The notes: generated by a model from the sequence alone, not told the origin. DNA of 34,477 bases from Prorocentrum cordatum (GCA_963575745.1 CAUYUJ010022396.1:85001-119477), one strand, 5' to 3'; shown: positions 9,490 through 18,472, counted from the stretch's first letter. Numbers and translations: made by a program.

Positions 9490-9767
9490 GAGCCAGGGGT
9501 GCACGCGCGCAAGGGCGCGCTGGTCGCTCGGGCCTGGGCGAGGACGGTGGCGCGTGCGCCTCTTGATCGGCGCGCGGTGCGTGGGGCGATCGCTTCATAC
9601 GACACGCGTGCATACATGCGCGGAACTGAATTTGGTTATATAATGGCAATCGGCCCATTCCGCCACCGTGCCTGGATTCGTGGACATTTGATGGCGTTGG
9701 AGGCGCTTGGGCCGTCGCGGGGCGGTGGTGGACCGAAAGCACGACAATCTCACATTCTGGACCGAGG

Positions 9768-9935
9768 GAGGCATGTCGGCAGTATGCCTCAAGTGGCATC
9801 GAATAAATACAACTTGAGGCATGTCCGTTGTATGCCTCAAGTAGTTCCGATCGGGTACCATCTGAGGCGCGTCGTCAGTATGCCTAACGTGTATGTCGGC
9901 AATGTGCCTCAAGTGGTACCGAATGTGTGTCTGGG
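9768..9935. repeat. TGCCTCAAGT / ACTTGAGGCA hairpin repeats upstream of the transposase gene
   Basis: The motif GTATGCCTCAAGT and its inverted form ACTTGAGGCATGTC alternate at least five times, spaced about 25-40 bp apart, so neighbouring copies can pair into hairpins. The cluster sits 180-450 bp upstream of the transposase frame, in what would be its promoter region. Regulatory or binding-site roles are inference. Confidence 0.6.
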
Positions 9936-9949
9936 TCTCGTGTTAAGCC

Positions 9950-10560
9950 TTTCGGAGGCTTCTGGGAGGCAGTTTTGAAGCCTCTTGGGGGGCGTTTTGG
10001 GGCATCTGCAAGGTCGTTTGGGGGCCTTGGGGGCTGCTTGGGGCGTCTTGGGGGCCTTGGGGCACCCTGGGGCCCCTGGGGGCGACTTGAATGTTTGAAT
10101 TGTTCGTCGCCCTCTTGGGCCCCACTTGGTGCCGTCTTGGAGCCCTAGGGCTCCAAGAGCTCTTGGGTTGTATTTGGAACCATAATGGGCAATCTTGGGG
10201 CCGTATTGGGCCGTCGTCGGGCCGTCTTGGGGGCCCCTTGGGGCCTCTTGGGGCTTGGGCCGTCTCAGAGCGTCGGGAAGCCGAAAAGGCGAGAAAGCAA
10301 AAAAACACAACATCGAAAACCACAAGGGGCAATCAACAAGTATAGCCACTCGGGGCCCTCTTGGGAAGCCTCTTGGAGGCGGGCCGTCTGCGGGCGGCCT
10401 CTGGGCCCGTCTTGGGGCCATTTTGGGCGTCGTGGAGCGCTCGTTTGGCGTCTCGGGGCCTGGGCCGTCTTCGGGGCCTCTTTGGTGCCTTCTTGGCCCG
10501 TCTCGGGGCCCGCTTGAGCTCGAAACAATCACGCGGGAAATTGCAAGAAGCCCCAGGTGA
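9950..10560 (-). repeat. CCCCAAGAGG-family dispersed repeat (copy, minus orientation)
   Basis: Degenerate array of GGGGCCTTGGGGGC / CTCTTGGGGCC units, period about 10-12. It holds the family core near 10265-10330, read on the minus strand as TTTCTCGCCTTTTCGGCTTC. All long reading frames across it consist of Arg/Pro or Gly/Leu/Trp repeats and are not treated as genes. Confidence 0.7.
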
Positions 10561-10837
10561 ACCGCGGGAGGGCCCGAGAGAATTGGAAATTGAGGCTCTG
10601 GTCCCCTTTATAATGATTCCTCACAGGACTGAGGACTGAGGCTCGGAGGATTTGACAAGGGGCATGAGGGCACTCCCACTCCGCGCCTCGCGGCACGGTG
10701 GCGGATTTTGACGCGGTTAAACGCACGCGTGCGAATGATGGAACACATTTTCTGGGATCTCCCCTCCCAGCAGTAAAACGGGCTGTGCTGCAACAACGGC
10801 AGTAAATCTGTGGGCTAAGACATGCCTCTAGCTGCGC
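10560..10837. other. Intergenic, nothing recognised
   Basis: Mixed-composition sequence between the repeat and the stop codon of the next minus-strand gene. It would hold the 3' untranslated region of nothing identifiable on the plus strand. No repeat with another copy in the window was found. Confidence 0.4.
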
Positions 10838-11224
10838 TCATTCCGACATCGACCCCAGCTGCTCGCTGTCCCCGTCCCAGCTCGAGTCCGACCCCTCATC
10901 CAACGCCGTCAGCGGCTTGGGCAGCCTCGCGGGCTCAATGCCTTGCGACAGCCTCAAGTCCGTCTGGGTGCCGACCTCGCGCGTCTCTGGCTTGGGAATG
11001 ATTGACCCGACCAACTTATTCACAACCTTCTGGCACTCCACCGTCGGCAGGCCGTTGGCCCTGACGCGCGACAGCGACTGAAGGAAGAAGGTCGACTGCT
11101 GCGTGAGCAACTTCTTGAGGAAGTACACCTTCTGGGTTCCGAGCTGCCTCTCTGCCGTCGACCTCTCCTTCCTGACGGTGGTCAGCTGCTTCTGCAGCAT
11201 TTTCTCCATCTCCGAGCGCACCAT
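10838..11224 (-). CDS. Small coiled-coil protein with a GTQTD motif, function unknown
   Basis: The 128-codon frame begins at an ATG with an in-frame stop fifteen codons upstream, so the start is secure unless there is a 5' exon. Residues 1-50 are strongly charged and helical (SEMEKMLQKQLTTVRKER) and suggest a short coiled coil. Residues 80-92 contain ETREVGTQTDL, which matches the TQT-type motif bound by the dynein light chain LC8. The tail (108-128) is acidic and Ser-rich. I do not recognise the family. It is transcribed in the same direction as the transposase downstream and the 511-residue gene upstream, with about 930 bp to the latter. LC8 binding is inference from a short motif. Confidence 0.6.
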   Translation of the reverse strand: MVRSEMEKMLQKQLTTVRKERSTAERQLGTQKVYFLKKLLTQQSTFFLQSLSRVRANGLPTVECQKVVNKLVGSIIPKPETREVGTQTDLRLSQGIEPARLPKPLTALDEGSDSSWDGDSEQLGSMSE

Positions 11225-11586
11225 CTCAAACAGTCCGCAACCACGCGCGCAGCAGCTTAAACGCTAAGCGAGCGCAGAGCCAAACTGCGATGCATCATGG
11301 GATCGGGATGGGCGAGGGCTGGGGCAGGGGCGCGCGAGAATCGCGCAACCCACAGTCTGCCACGCGACACGATCAACGGATTTCCATCGGTGAAGAGCTC
11401 AATAATCACACAATATGTCATCCTACAATAGCCGCTCTCATCTTACGGTGGTAGCGCGGCGTGCGGGGGATGGCGATGCGACGACGCTGGTAGGCTGAAA
11501 GGGCGGGCGGGTGGATGGATGGATAATCAGAGGGCTGGGGAGACAATCGGATGCAGGTGAGAAGGGGTAGGCGGGAGGTGTGACAG

Positions 11587-11620
<34 letters not shown>

Positions 11621-11701
11621 GAGAGAGATATATAGAGGGGAATGAGATCACGATAACGAGGGAGAATGAAATGGAGCGAAAGGGAGAACGTGCGAGCGCG
11701 A

Positions 11702-11748
<47 letters not shown>

Positions 11749-12155
11749 CTATATATAGAGAGAGTGTGATGGGATGTGTTCGAGGAGAAAGGGCTCTTTG
11801 TATAGAGAGGGCCTATATGTAAGGATATTGGGCAGAGAGATGGGATATAAATATATATATATATATAAATAAATATATGCGTGGGGCATATAGAGGGGGA
11901 GTGGTGGCGGAAAAGGATAGCATAGAAAGTGAGCGCTATGGCAAGATTGGGAATGATGGCGGGCGAACGTAATGCGAGATAAAGCGAGATAGAGAGCGAG
12001 AGAAAGAGCGGGGGAAAGAGAAATAATAGGGTTGGCAATGTTTCATCGCAAAAAGATACGGCATGCGCGGCTGCACGCGTGCACTCGCCGCGTGCACGAA
12101 TGCAATCGTTGCCTAGTATTTAGCGCTGCGAGCTCCTGCAACGGCGCACGCGCCC
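11225..12155. repeat. GA and TA microsatellites in an intergenic stretch
   Basis: Two GA runs (11588-11632 and 11706-11755) and a TATATA run (11845-11878) lie in otherwise unremarkable sequence. The minus-strand frame across 11418-12038 is Ser/Leu-rich because of the GA repeats and is rejected as a gene. The interval separates two minus-strand genes and would contain the promoter of the downstream one. Confidence 0.8.
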
Positions 12156-13691
12156 CTACAAGCCACAGTTGACCCAGAAAGATGAGCCAATGCCGTGCGC
12201 GACCTTCTGGGCGAGCTTCACATCGTCCGAGCTCATTTTTTTATCCCTGGCCTGCTTCCCACCCTCCGCGTATAGCTTGGAGGTGTATGCGCCCTTGGAC
12301 GGGTATTTTGCTGCGACACTCTTGGAGAGAAACTCCTTCAGATTGAGCTTGAAGCCCTTTGGCAAATCACTCTCGGTGACGCCGCCCTTCTTGGCCTCTT
12401 TCGCCTTCTTCATCGGTGGCGGATCGGCGTCGCCCGACGAAGGGGCGGCCGATGCGGGGCGCTGTGCAGCGGAGGCCGAAGCTGCGGGGCGCGGCATGCG
12501 GCCAGCCGCTTTGCCCTTGCCTGTCGCCTTCGTGCGCAAGCGCTCCGCAGCAGATTCCTCGCTCGCATCGCTGTCGTCGGCGCAGGCGCCAGCCTTCTCG
12601 TCGACAGCTGGGGGAGCCATGGGGAATGTTCCAGCGCTGTCGTCGGCGCGGACGCCAGCCTTGGGCTCGGCCGCTTCGGTGGGCTCGGCGGCGGAGCGGC
12701 TGCCCTTCGGCTCGGGCAGGTGCGAGGCCGACGACGCGCCCGCGTCGGCGGAAGAACGGAGGCACTGCAGCATGTTATACGGGTCCATGCCTGCACTCGT
12801 GCTAGGGAGACCCTTCATCATGCACTGCAGGAGCATCTGGGCGCCGATCTGCCTGCAGGCTTCCGCCATGAACTGATTGGGGTCGGTTGCGGATGGAGCG
12901 CACAGGTTCAGCATGGGCGGGCTCTTCTTATTGAGGGCCAGCTGCGACTCCGCTTCTTCAGCTCCCGTATGCGCGCGCTTATAGAAGGTCGAGCTCTGTC
13001 GGACTGTTCCGAACGTCAGCTCGCGGTACTCCTTCATCGACGGCGGGTCCGTCTCGTATGCATGCTTGTAGGTTTCACTCGGGAGATCCTTGGGCGAAAG
13101 CGGAAACTCTGTCATAAACTCAAATGGGTACTTGACAGTGCCCAACGGCGCAAGCGCCTCCTTGATGTTATTCAAATGGGCGAACCAATCTTTCCCCTTC
13201 TCCAGCGGCAGCCCGTTGGCCACATAGATGCACTCCAAGATGTGCCCTTTCGTCTTCTCACTCGGCAGGAGGAGCCCGATGAAGAAGCACCTCTTTTTCA
13301 CAACTGCGAACTTAGCAGACCAAGGCGTCATGCTGTCCGCGAGGGTCGCGTACTCGATATCAGTCAAGTACATGTTGAATGATGAGCACTTTTGGTTCGG
13401 CCGCCTTGCGTTAGGGTTCCCATCCTCGAGCTTGTTCTTCATCTCGTTCACCAGCGTAGCCAACTTAGCCGTTGTCTCCTTGTCCCACCCGACGCCGTGG
13501 ACGGCCTTAGTCAACTCCGTTGCGGATCGTAAGTCGCACTCAATGAGCGACCTGTTCTTTGCGCTGATGCACGTTGCCTGCGCGCGCATCAACTCAGACA
13601 TGGCATCCGAGTCGAGGTTGCACTGCTTCTGCTCCTCAAAGAACTTGGGGAGGGTGGCCAGCTCCGCGATGAGCTTGGTAGGAGTGGACAT
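12156..13691 (-). CDS. Uncharacterised 511-residue protein with low-complexity linker
   Basis: The start is the ATG at 13691 (reading MSTPTKLIAELATL); two further in-frame codons upstream lack an ATG. Residues 1-300 look like a folded, mainly helical region with no motif I recognise (for example FFIGLLLPSEKTKGH at about 136-150 and DPNQFMAEACRQIGAQM at about 270-286). Residues 310-425 are an Ala/Glu/Ser-rich linker that repeats KAG-x-x-ADDS twice (about 344 and 366). Residues 426-437 (PMKKAKEAKKGG) resemble a nuclear localisation signal. Residues 440-511 form a second compact block with KGFKLNLKEFLSKS and KYPSKGAYTSKLYAEGGKQA. Intact length and codon bias support a real gene. The frame is continuous over 1.5 kb, so an intron is not needed. 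Confidence 0.75.
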   Translation of the reverse strand: MSTPTKLIAELATLPKFFEEQKQCNLDSDAMSELMRAQATCISAKNRSLIECDLRSATELTKAVHGVGWDKETTAKLATLVNEMKNKLEDGNPNARRPNQKCSSFNMYLTDIEYATLADSMTPWSAKFAVVKKRCFFIGLLLPSEKTKGHILECIYVANGLPLEKGKDWFAHLNNIKEALAPLGTVKYPFEFMTEFPLSPKDLPSETYKHAYETDPPSMKEYRELTFGTVRQSSTFYKRAHTGAEEAESQLALNKKSPPMLNLCAPSATDPNQFMAEACRQIGAQMLLQCMMKGLPSTSAGMDPYNMLQCLRSSADAGASSASHLPEPKGSRSAAEPTEAAEPKAGVRADDSAGTFPMAPPAVDEKAGACADDSDASEESAAERLRTKATGKGKAAGRMPRPAASASAAQRPASAAPSSGDADPPPMKKAKEAKKGGVTESDLPKGFKLNLKEFLSKSVAAKYPSKGAYTSKLYAEGGKQARDKKMSSDDVKLAQKVAHGIGSSFWVNCGL

Positions 13692-14377
13692 TCTCAAATC
13701 CTACTCTGCACCTAGCATACAGCGTGAATGACTCGATTGCTTGAGGGAAATATGTCATGGAAGCGCGCGCGCTCGAGATCAGTGCCCATAACTAGAATGG
13801 CATGTCCTGACAATCACATATGATATTCACATGCAGGCGCACGCGCCAGCGCCCACAAATGTCGCGCGCGCGCGCGAGTTAACAATCGATAAGTCACGTT
13901 TGCCCTGCTAGGCGTCAGATCATCCCGCGAGCCATTTTGGGCTGCGGTGGTTTAGCGTAATTTTCCTTCTCTCCGCCACAGCTTCCTCCTTCGCTTGCTC
14001 GGGGAAGGGTGGGGGAGGTGCGCGGTGTGCGCGCGTGTGTGTGCCCCTATACAACGCCCCTTGGGTCTGGGGCGGGGGGGGTGGGAAGGGGTGTGTGTAG
14101 GTGTGTCTCGCGCGTGAAGCACGGTGCGCTCCTCGGGGAAAAGTGTGTAGATGTGCGTGTATGCGTTGTGGTGTGCGTGTGTGTTGTGCGTGCGCGGGTG
14201 GGCGGGTGGGCGGGGGGATGGCGGGCGGGGGCGGGGGGTGGGAAGGGGGGGGAGGAGGTAGGTGGGCGGGAGGGAAGGGGGCAGATTGTCAATTTTCGGC
14301 CCAAGGTTGCGGTGGCCTCAGAGAGCTTAATTGGAATTCGCATCCAAGATTCTAGATTGTCCAAGCTACGGCCCCAA
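13692..14377. other. Intergenic, GT- and G-rich, no gene
   Basis: CGCGCG run at about 13862-13876, TGTGTG-rich and G-run-rich sequence from 14025 to 14285, ending at the assembly gap. Frames that read across the gap are meaningless. The segment 13926-13948 contains AGCCATTTTGG, discussed as a possible spliced-leader remnant. Confidence 0.5.
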
Positions 14378-14477
14378 NNNNNNNNNNNNNNNNNNNNNNN
14401 NNNNNNNNNNNNNNNNNNNNNNNNNNNNNNNNNNNNNNNNNNNNNNNNNNNNNNNNNNNNNNNNNNNNNNNNNNNNN
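14378..14477. other. Assembly gap (100 N)
   Basis: Exactly 100 N, the usual placeholder for a gap of unknown size. Linkage and distance across it depend on scaffolding only. Confidence 0.98.
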
Positions 14478-14689
14478 CAGAACTCCCCGCGCGCGCGCAA
14501 GGGGAGGAACGGGGATGGGGGGGGGGCCAGAGTGTTCGGCGTTGGCCGCATCCAGCCCACCAGACCAAGATGACCTTCAAATGGCTTAAGATAGCCCAAA
14601 CACCCGAACGCACGGTGAGAGGGGCAATGCATGTGGTGCGGTTTTTGTGCATGGTGCAGCCACTGTCAGCCATCGTGGGCCCCAAGCAG

Positions 14690-14820
14690 CTTATGTAGTG
14701 CACTCTCTGTGGTGCAGTCTATGTGGTGCAATATATGCGGTATGTGGTGCAGTCTATGCGGTGCAGTCTATGTCGGCCGTACTGGCCCCAAATGGTGCAC
14801 TCTATGTGGTCTAGGATGTA
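14690..14820 (+). repeat. Imperfect tandem repeat of GTGGTGCAGTCTAT
   Basis: Six or seven degenerate copies of a 13-16 bp unit reading roughly GTGGTGCAGTCTATGTG. No coding potential. Confidence 0.65.
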
Positions 14821-14880
14821 TGTGTGTGGCTCGTTTAGTTGGCTGGTCCGTGTATGAATGTAAATATATGTTAATATTTC

Positions 14881-14927
14881 ACACGCCAAGGCTGGTCGCC
14901 GCGGCTCCGCGTCTGGACGCGGCTCGA
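14881..14927 (+). repeat. Direct repeat with a CCGCGTC/GACGCGG hairpin (copy 1)
   Basis: Begins CACGCCAAGGCTGGTCGCCG and contains the short hairpin CCGCGTCTGGACGCGG. A second copy in the same orientation is at 16038-16093. The two copies flank the plus-strand gene 15226-15987. Confidence 0.7.
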
Positions 14928-14964
14928 AGCGTAGTTGCCGAGAGCCGAGAGGGGGGTGGGAAAC

Positions 14965-15125
14965 GTGAAACGGCGCGAAGATACGCGTCGCGAAGATAAA
15001 TAAGCGCAAATATTTGGGGCACGAGTGCCGAATGCCACGGCGCGAAAATAACATGCGCAACGGTAAAATGCGCAAAGGGAAACCAGACACGGCAAGCGAA
15101 GATAAGCGGCGCGAAGTTACGATGC
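14965..15125 (+). repeat. Scattered GCGCGAAGATAAG-like units
   Basis: Loose repeats of GCGCGAAGATA, GCGAAGATAAATAAGCGC, ATGCGCAAAGGG and GCGAAGATAAGCGGCGCGAAG. The same motif forms a tighter array at 16259-16425. The two clusters lie upstream of the two plus-strand genes, which suggests a shared upstream (promoter-proximal) sequence; that is inference. Confidence 0.5.
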
Positions 15126-15225
15126 TTAATTACAATTACAATTATTATACCGATGCCGCTTTGGCCCAAATGTACTTGACCGCGCGGTCGAGGTCCTTCA
15201 AGGAATGCGGGCGTGAGAGGGCGGC

Positions 15226-15987
15226 ATGGCCGCCCATCGTGGCCGCCGACGCCGCGGCGGCCACGGGAAGGGCCGCGGCGGCGTGACGCCGACTGTGAAA
15301 CGCCGACAGTGCAGGGCGCGGGCGAGCCAGAGAAAGAAAGCGGCACTCTCGGAGCTCTCGGCGCTACTTGCAGAAGCGTTGCCAGCCCCGTGCTCGGGCG
15401 AATCTTGCAGGAACGTTGGCAGCGTTGCCATCTCCGAGCTCTCGGCGTCCGACTCGGTCTGGTGCGCCAGGTCTGTGTCACCTTGCTCGCCGCGCCCGGG
15501 GGCCAGGGCGCCGCGCCCCACCGCAGCGCAGCGCGGCGCTCCACCGCGGCGCGGGGCACGCCGCTCGAGGTCAAGGACGCCGCGCTCCGCCTTGCTCGTC
15601 GCGATCGAGGCCCAGGACACCGAGGCATGCGAGCTCGCCCTCGAGCGCATGGAGGGGATGGATCTGCGGATGCGCGAGATGCAGCTGCGCAGGGCAGCGC
15701 TGGAGGAGAGGATGGGCGCACTGGAGGACCAGCTCCAGCAGGAGAGGGCAATGCTGGGCGCGATGTGGCATGAGCGGCAGGACGCAATAGACACGCACGA
15801 CGCCACCGAGGCCAGAGCCGTCGATGTCGCCATAGAGGCATGCGAGGACTCGGTCATAGATCGCACCAGGCGACTGATTATGGCAGAGGTGCACTACAAC
15901 GCCGTGGAGCGTATGATTCGGTATCGTACTCTGCATTCTCAGCCGACCGCGGTCGATGGCCCTGGCGACAGCGCCGCCTGGCAGTGA
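15226..15987 (+). CDS. Basic N-terminus plus coiled-coil protein, function unknown
   Basis: 253 codons from ATGGCCGCCC to TGA. Residues 1-40 are Arg/Gly/Lys-rich (GRRRRGGHGKGRGG), as in nucleic-acid-binding or nuclear-targeted tails. Residues 85-120 are Arg/Pro/Ser-rich (RRGARRSRSRTPR). Residues 121-232 form one long charged helix with a clear heptad-like pattern (RMREMQLRRAALEERMGA, then LEDQLQQERAMLGAM), most likely a coiled coil. I do not recognise the family. It is divergent from the minus-strand 511-residue gene but lies on the other side of the assembly gap. It is flanked by two direct repeats (14881, 16038), the second falling in its 3' untranslated region. Confidence rests on the helical second half; the first third could be an artefact of GC richness. 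Confidence 0.55.
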   Translation: MAAHRGRRRRGGHGKGRGGVTPTVKRRQCRARASQRKKAALSELSALLAEALPAPCSGESCRNVGSVAISELSASDSVWCARSVSPCSPRPGARAPRPTAAQRGAPPRRGARRSRSRTPRSALLVAIEAQDTEACELALERMEGMDLRMREMQLRRAALEERMGALEDQLQQERAMLGAMWHERQDAIDTHDATEARAVDVAIEACEDSVIDRTRRLIMAEVHYNAVERMIRYRTLHSQPTAVDGPGDSAAWQ

Positions 15988-16037
15988 GGGGCGCCCAGTT
16001 AAGAGCGCATGTGTTCTTAGATTCCTTTTCAGGCGTT

Positions 16038-16093
16038 CACGCGCCAGGACTGGTCGCCGCGGGCCGCGGCTCCGCGTCTGGACGCGGTCCGAA
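16038..16093 (+). repeat. Direct repeat with a CCGCGTC/GACGCGG hairpin (copy 2)
   Basis: Begins CACGCGCCAGGACTGGTCGC and carries an extra GGGCCGC relative to copy 1 at 14881-14927. Ends CGCGTCTGGACGCGGTCCGA. It sits 50 bp after the stop codon of the coiled-coil gene. Confidence 0.7.
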
Positions 16094-16258
16094 AAAGGAA
16101 CAACAACAAACACTATTGTTAAGCAATGTGTTCAAATATAAGACCGTCGAATGCCAGGCAAGATAACTGGCGGTGCGTAGCGCGCGCGCCGCTGCTCGCA
16201 AGTGCAAGCATTGCTTGGGTTAGGCACGAGCGCGCGCGCTCTCTGAACCCTACCGTGC

Positions 16259-16425
16259 GCGATAAGGAAGCGCGAAGATAGGAAGATAAGGAAGCGCGAA
16301 GATAAGAAGCGCGATGGTAAGAATCGCACAGATAAGGCAGCGCGAAGATAAGGAAGCGCGAAGATAAGAAGCGCGTTGGTAAGAATCGCACAGATAAGCA
16401 ATGCAAAGATAAGATGCGCAAAGAT
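16259..16425 (+). repeat. AAGATAAGGAAGCGCG tandem array upstream of the Arg/Ser gene
   Basis: About nine degenerate copies of a 15-18 bp unit built from GCGCGAAGATAAG and AATCGCACAGATAAG. A larger unit of about 62 bp (GCGCGAAGATAAGAAGCGCG then TGGTAAGAATCGCACAG) is seen twice. It ends about 30 bp before the likely start codon of the next gene. Confidence 0.75.
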
Positions 16426-16453
16426 GCTGGCCGTTGCGGTTCAGGTTGGCAGC

Positions 16454-17077
16454 ATGGGGTCCAAGAACGCCCCCATCACGCCGCCATTGCACCGCCGTCC
16501 CTCGCCGAGCGCGCAGCCGCAGTCGCAGCTGCGGCGGTCCGCTCGGCGAGCGGCCGCGGCGCAGCCGCAGCGCAACCGCAGTCGCAGTCGCAGCCGCGTT
16601 CCGCGGCCGCGGCGCAGCCGCAGCCGCTGTCGCAGCCGCAGTCGCAGCCGCGCTCCGCGGCCGCGGCGCAGCCGCAGCCGCCCGCGGCGGCGATCGCCAT
16701 GCCTCGAGGAGGCAGGCCCGCAGTCTTGCCGTCGCAAGCCCCGAGGAGCTACGCCCGCAGCCTCGGGTCGCAGCCGCAGTCGCTGCCCGCAGCCTTGCCG
16801 TCGCAGGTCTCGAGGAGAAAAGCCCGCATCCTCGAATCGCAGCCGCAGTCGCAGCCCGCGGCCTTACCGCCGTCGTCGAGGAGGCAAGAAACCTCGTCGC
16901 GGCGTGCACAGAGCTTACGGCTTCATTATGGACCCATGGATCCAAACGTGGGATCGGCCGCTGCAGCGGGAGATGATATCCGACCAGGGCTTACAAGAGG
17001 TGAACCCCGCGGACGGGCCCGATGACGAGTTCTGGATGGACTCCGAGGACTGGTCCTTTGACGAGATCAAGGGCTAG
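16454..17077 (+). CDS. Arg/Ser-rich (SR-like) protein with acidic Trp-containing tail
   Basis: I place the start at the ATG at 16454 (MGSKNAPITPPLHRRPSPS), giving 207 residues. The frame is open to 16376 but the extra part is encoded by the upstream tandem array. Residues 42-85 are RS/RP dipeptide-rich (NRSRSRSRVPRPRRSRSR). Residues 103-152 hold two or three copies of a 23-residue unit (about 69 bp in DNA) with SRSR...CRRRSRG. Residues 160-207 switch to an acidic tail with DPWIQTWDRP and EFWMDSEDWSFDEIKG. RS domains mediate protein contacts in splicing factors and are phosphorylated by SR kinases, but no RRM is present, so a splicing role is only suggested. Part of the RS region may reflect GC-rich repeat expansion. 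The tail ends with a stop inside a 45-bp segment repeated at 17165. Confidence 0.5.
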   Translation: MGSKNAPITPPLHRRPSPSAQPQSQLRRSARRAAAAQPQRNRSRSRSRVPRPRRSRSRCRSRSRSRAPRPRRSRSRPRRRSPCLEEAGPQSCRRKPRGATPAASGRSRSRCPQPCRRRSRGEKPASSNRSRSRSPRPYRRRRGGKKPRRGVHRAYGFIMDPWIQTWDRPLQREMISDQGLQEVNPADGPDDEFWMDSEDWSFDEIKG

Positions 17078-17110
17078 ATCATTGGCGCGCGAACGCCGAC
17101 TTTGCTGTGA

Positions 17111-17296
17111 CTGGCAACTGCCGATGTTGACTCGCAACTGCCACTCTGCTCTGTTGTGACGCCGCTCGAGGGCTATATCATCGGCGCAAACGCCGCCTCT
17201 GCTAGGACTGCAGATGGAGGGGTGATTGCGATGCTCGCGGGGGCTGGCCTGGCCGCGCTTATCATATTAGCTGCAGCGCCCGCGCTGGTGGTTTGA
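17111..17296 (+). other. Short frame ending in a hydrophobic, membrane-like segment
   Basis: A 61-codon frame without an N-terminal ATG ends with GVIAMLAGAGLAALIILAAA then PALVV and a stop at 17294-17296. The 25-residue run has the length and composition of one transmembrane helix. It begins in a segment (GGCTATATCATCGGCGC at about 17172) that is a near copy of the stop-codon region of the Arg/Ser gene at 17072. It could be an alternative terminal exon or chance. Confidence 0.25.
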
Positions 17297-17299
17297 GCC

Positions 17300-17865
17300 A
17301 ATAGTGCATACAGTACACTATAAGTTTTAAGTACATTGTATATGGATGGCGGCTCCTCATCACAGCGGAAATCCGAATGCCACGCGCATGAGGTGCGTGT
17401 CTTGCAGTCAGGGGAGTGGAACACGACTCTTGCTGCTTATATTGCTAATCACCGCTGGGGCCCCAGCAAGAGATCGCTGACGAAAAATCCGACCCATGTT
17501 CCTCGCTCCTCCAGCCCCCAATTCCAATTCCCAACGCCGATGCTCCCACCGCCATCGCTTGCCACCATTTCCCCTCCTTGTCTTTCCACCTACCACCCCC
17601 AGACACTCTTTCTTGCCATCGCCTCCGCCGCTTTATGCGGCGCGCGCGCCACGTAGCGAACGCACGCGTGCGGGGGCTGGAAAGCGATGATCGCTGCGAA
17701 ATTTGGAAAGGGTTGACATATCCCACAAGCCCTCTGGGCGTAGGTGGTTTAGGGAGTTTCCTCTTCCAACCTCCTTCTTCCCCTTCGGGGAGGGGTTTAC
17801 CCCTCCCCCCTTACCCTCTCCCATGGACCTGGACAGGGCGCCCCGCGAGGTGTCAGAGGGTAGTT
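17300..17865. other. Intergenic, no gene recognised
   Basis: Mixed sequence with a C/T-rich part (17500-17640) and a short inverted pair CCCTTCGGGGAGGGG at about 17780. The C/T-rich side yields Pro/Ser frames that are not credible. Confidence 0.45.
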
Positions 17866-17869
17866 CGCC

Positions 17870-18427
17870 AAAGACGGCCCCAAGAGCGCCTCGGAGAGCC
17901 TATAAGATGAGCTCCAAGATGGCCCAAGATAGCCGAAGATGCCTCAATATGGCTCCGAAGATGCTCCAAGAGGTCCCAAGACCGCCCCAAAGCTCCAAGA
18001 GGCCCCCCAAGAGGCCAAAATCTTTCAAACACCTTCGGAAAACCAATGATGTTCTGCTTCTCGCCTTTTCGCTTCCGATGGCCATCCGAGGCTTCAAGAT
18101 GGCCCCAAAATGGCCCAAAAGGGACACAAGAGGGGCCCAAGAGAGCCCCAAGACGGCCCCAAGAGCGCCCAAGAGCGCCCCAAGAGCGCCCCAAGAGGGG
18201 TCCAAGAGGCGATTCTGGGGGCTCTAAAGGGGCAAGGCTAATTACGGGGCCCCTCTTCTTTGATCGATCTCCTTCAAGATTGCCCCAAGAGGCGCCCAGG
18301 AGGCTTCCAGAGGCGCAAAGATTGCCCCCAAGATGGCCCCAATAGGCTCTCATAAGATGCTCCCAAGAGGGCCCCAAGAGGACCCAAGCCCCCTCCTCCC
18401 CCCTCCACCCCCCCCCCCCCACCCCCC

Positions 18428-18472
<45 letters not shown>

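Noticed and set aside
11418-12038. 206-codon minus-strand Ser/Leu frame with an apparently hydrophobic stretch
   Set aside because: GA and TA microsatellites create the Ser-Leu and Ile-Tyr runs.
14009-14703. Frames spanning the N run on both strands
   Set aside because: They read through 100 unknown bases and GT/G-rich simple sequence.
15198-15866. 222-codon minus-strand frame opposite the coiled-coil gene
   Set aside because: A Ser/Arg/Ala-rich shadow of the plus-strand frame, which has the far more plausible helical protein.
14881-16093. The two direct repeats as LTRs of a retroelement
   Set aside because: Only about 50 bp long, no TG...CA ends, no primer-binding site, and no gag or reverse transcriptase between them.
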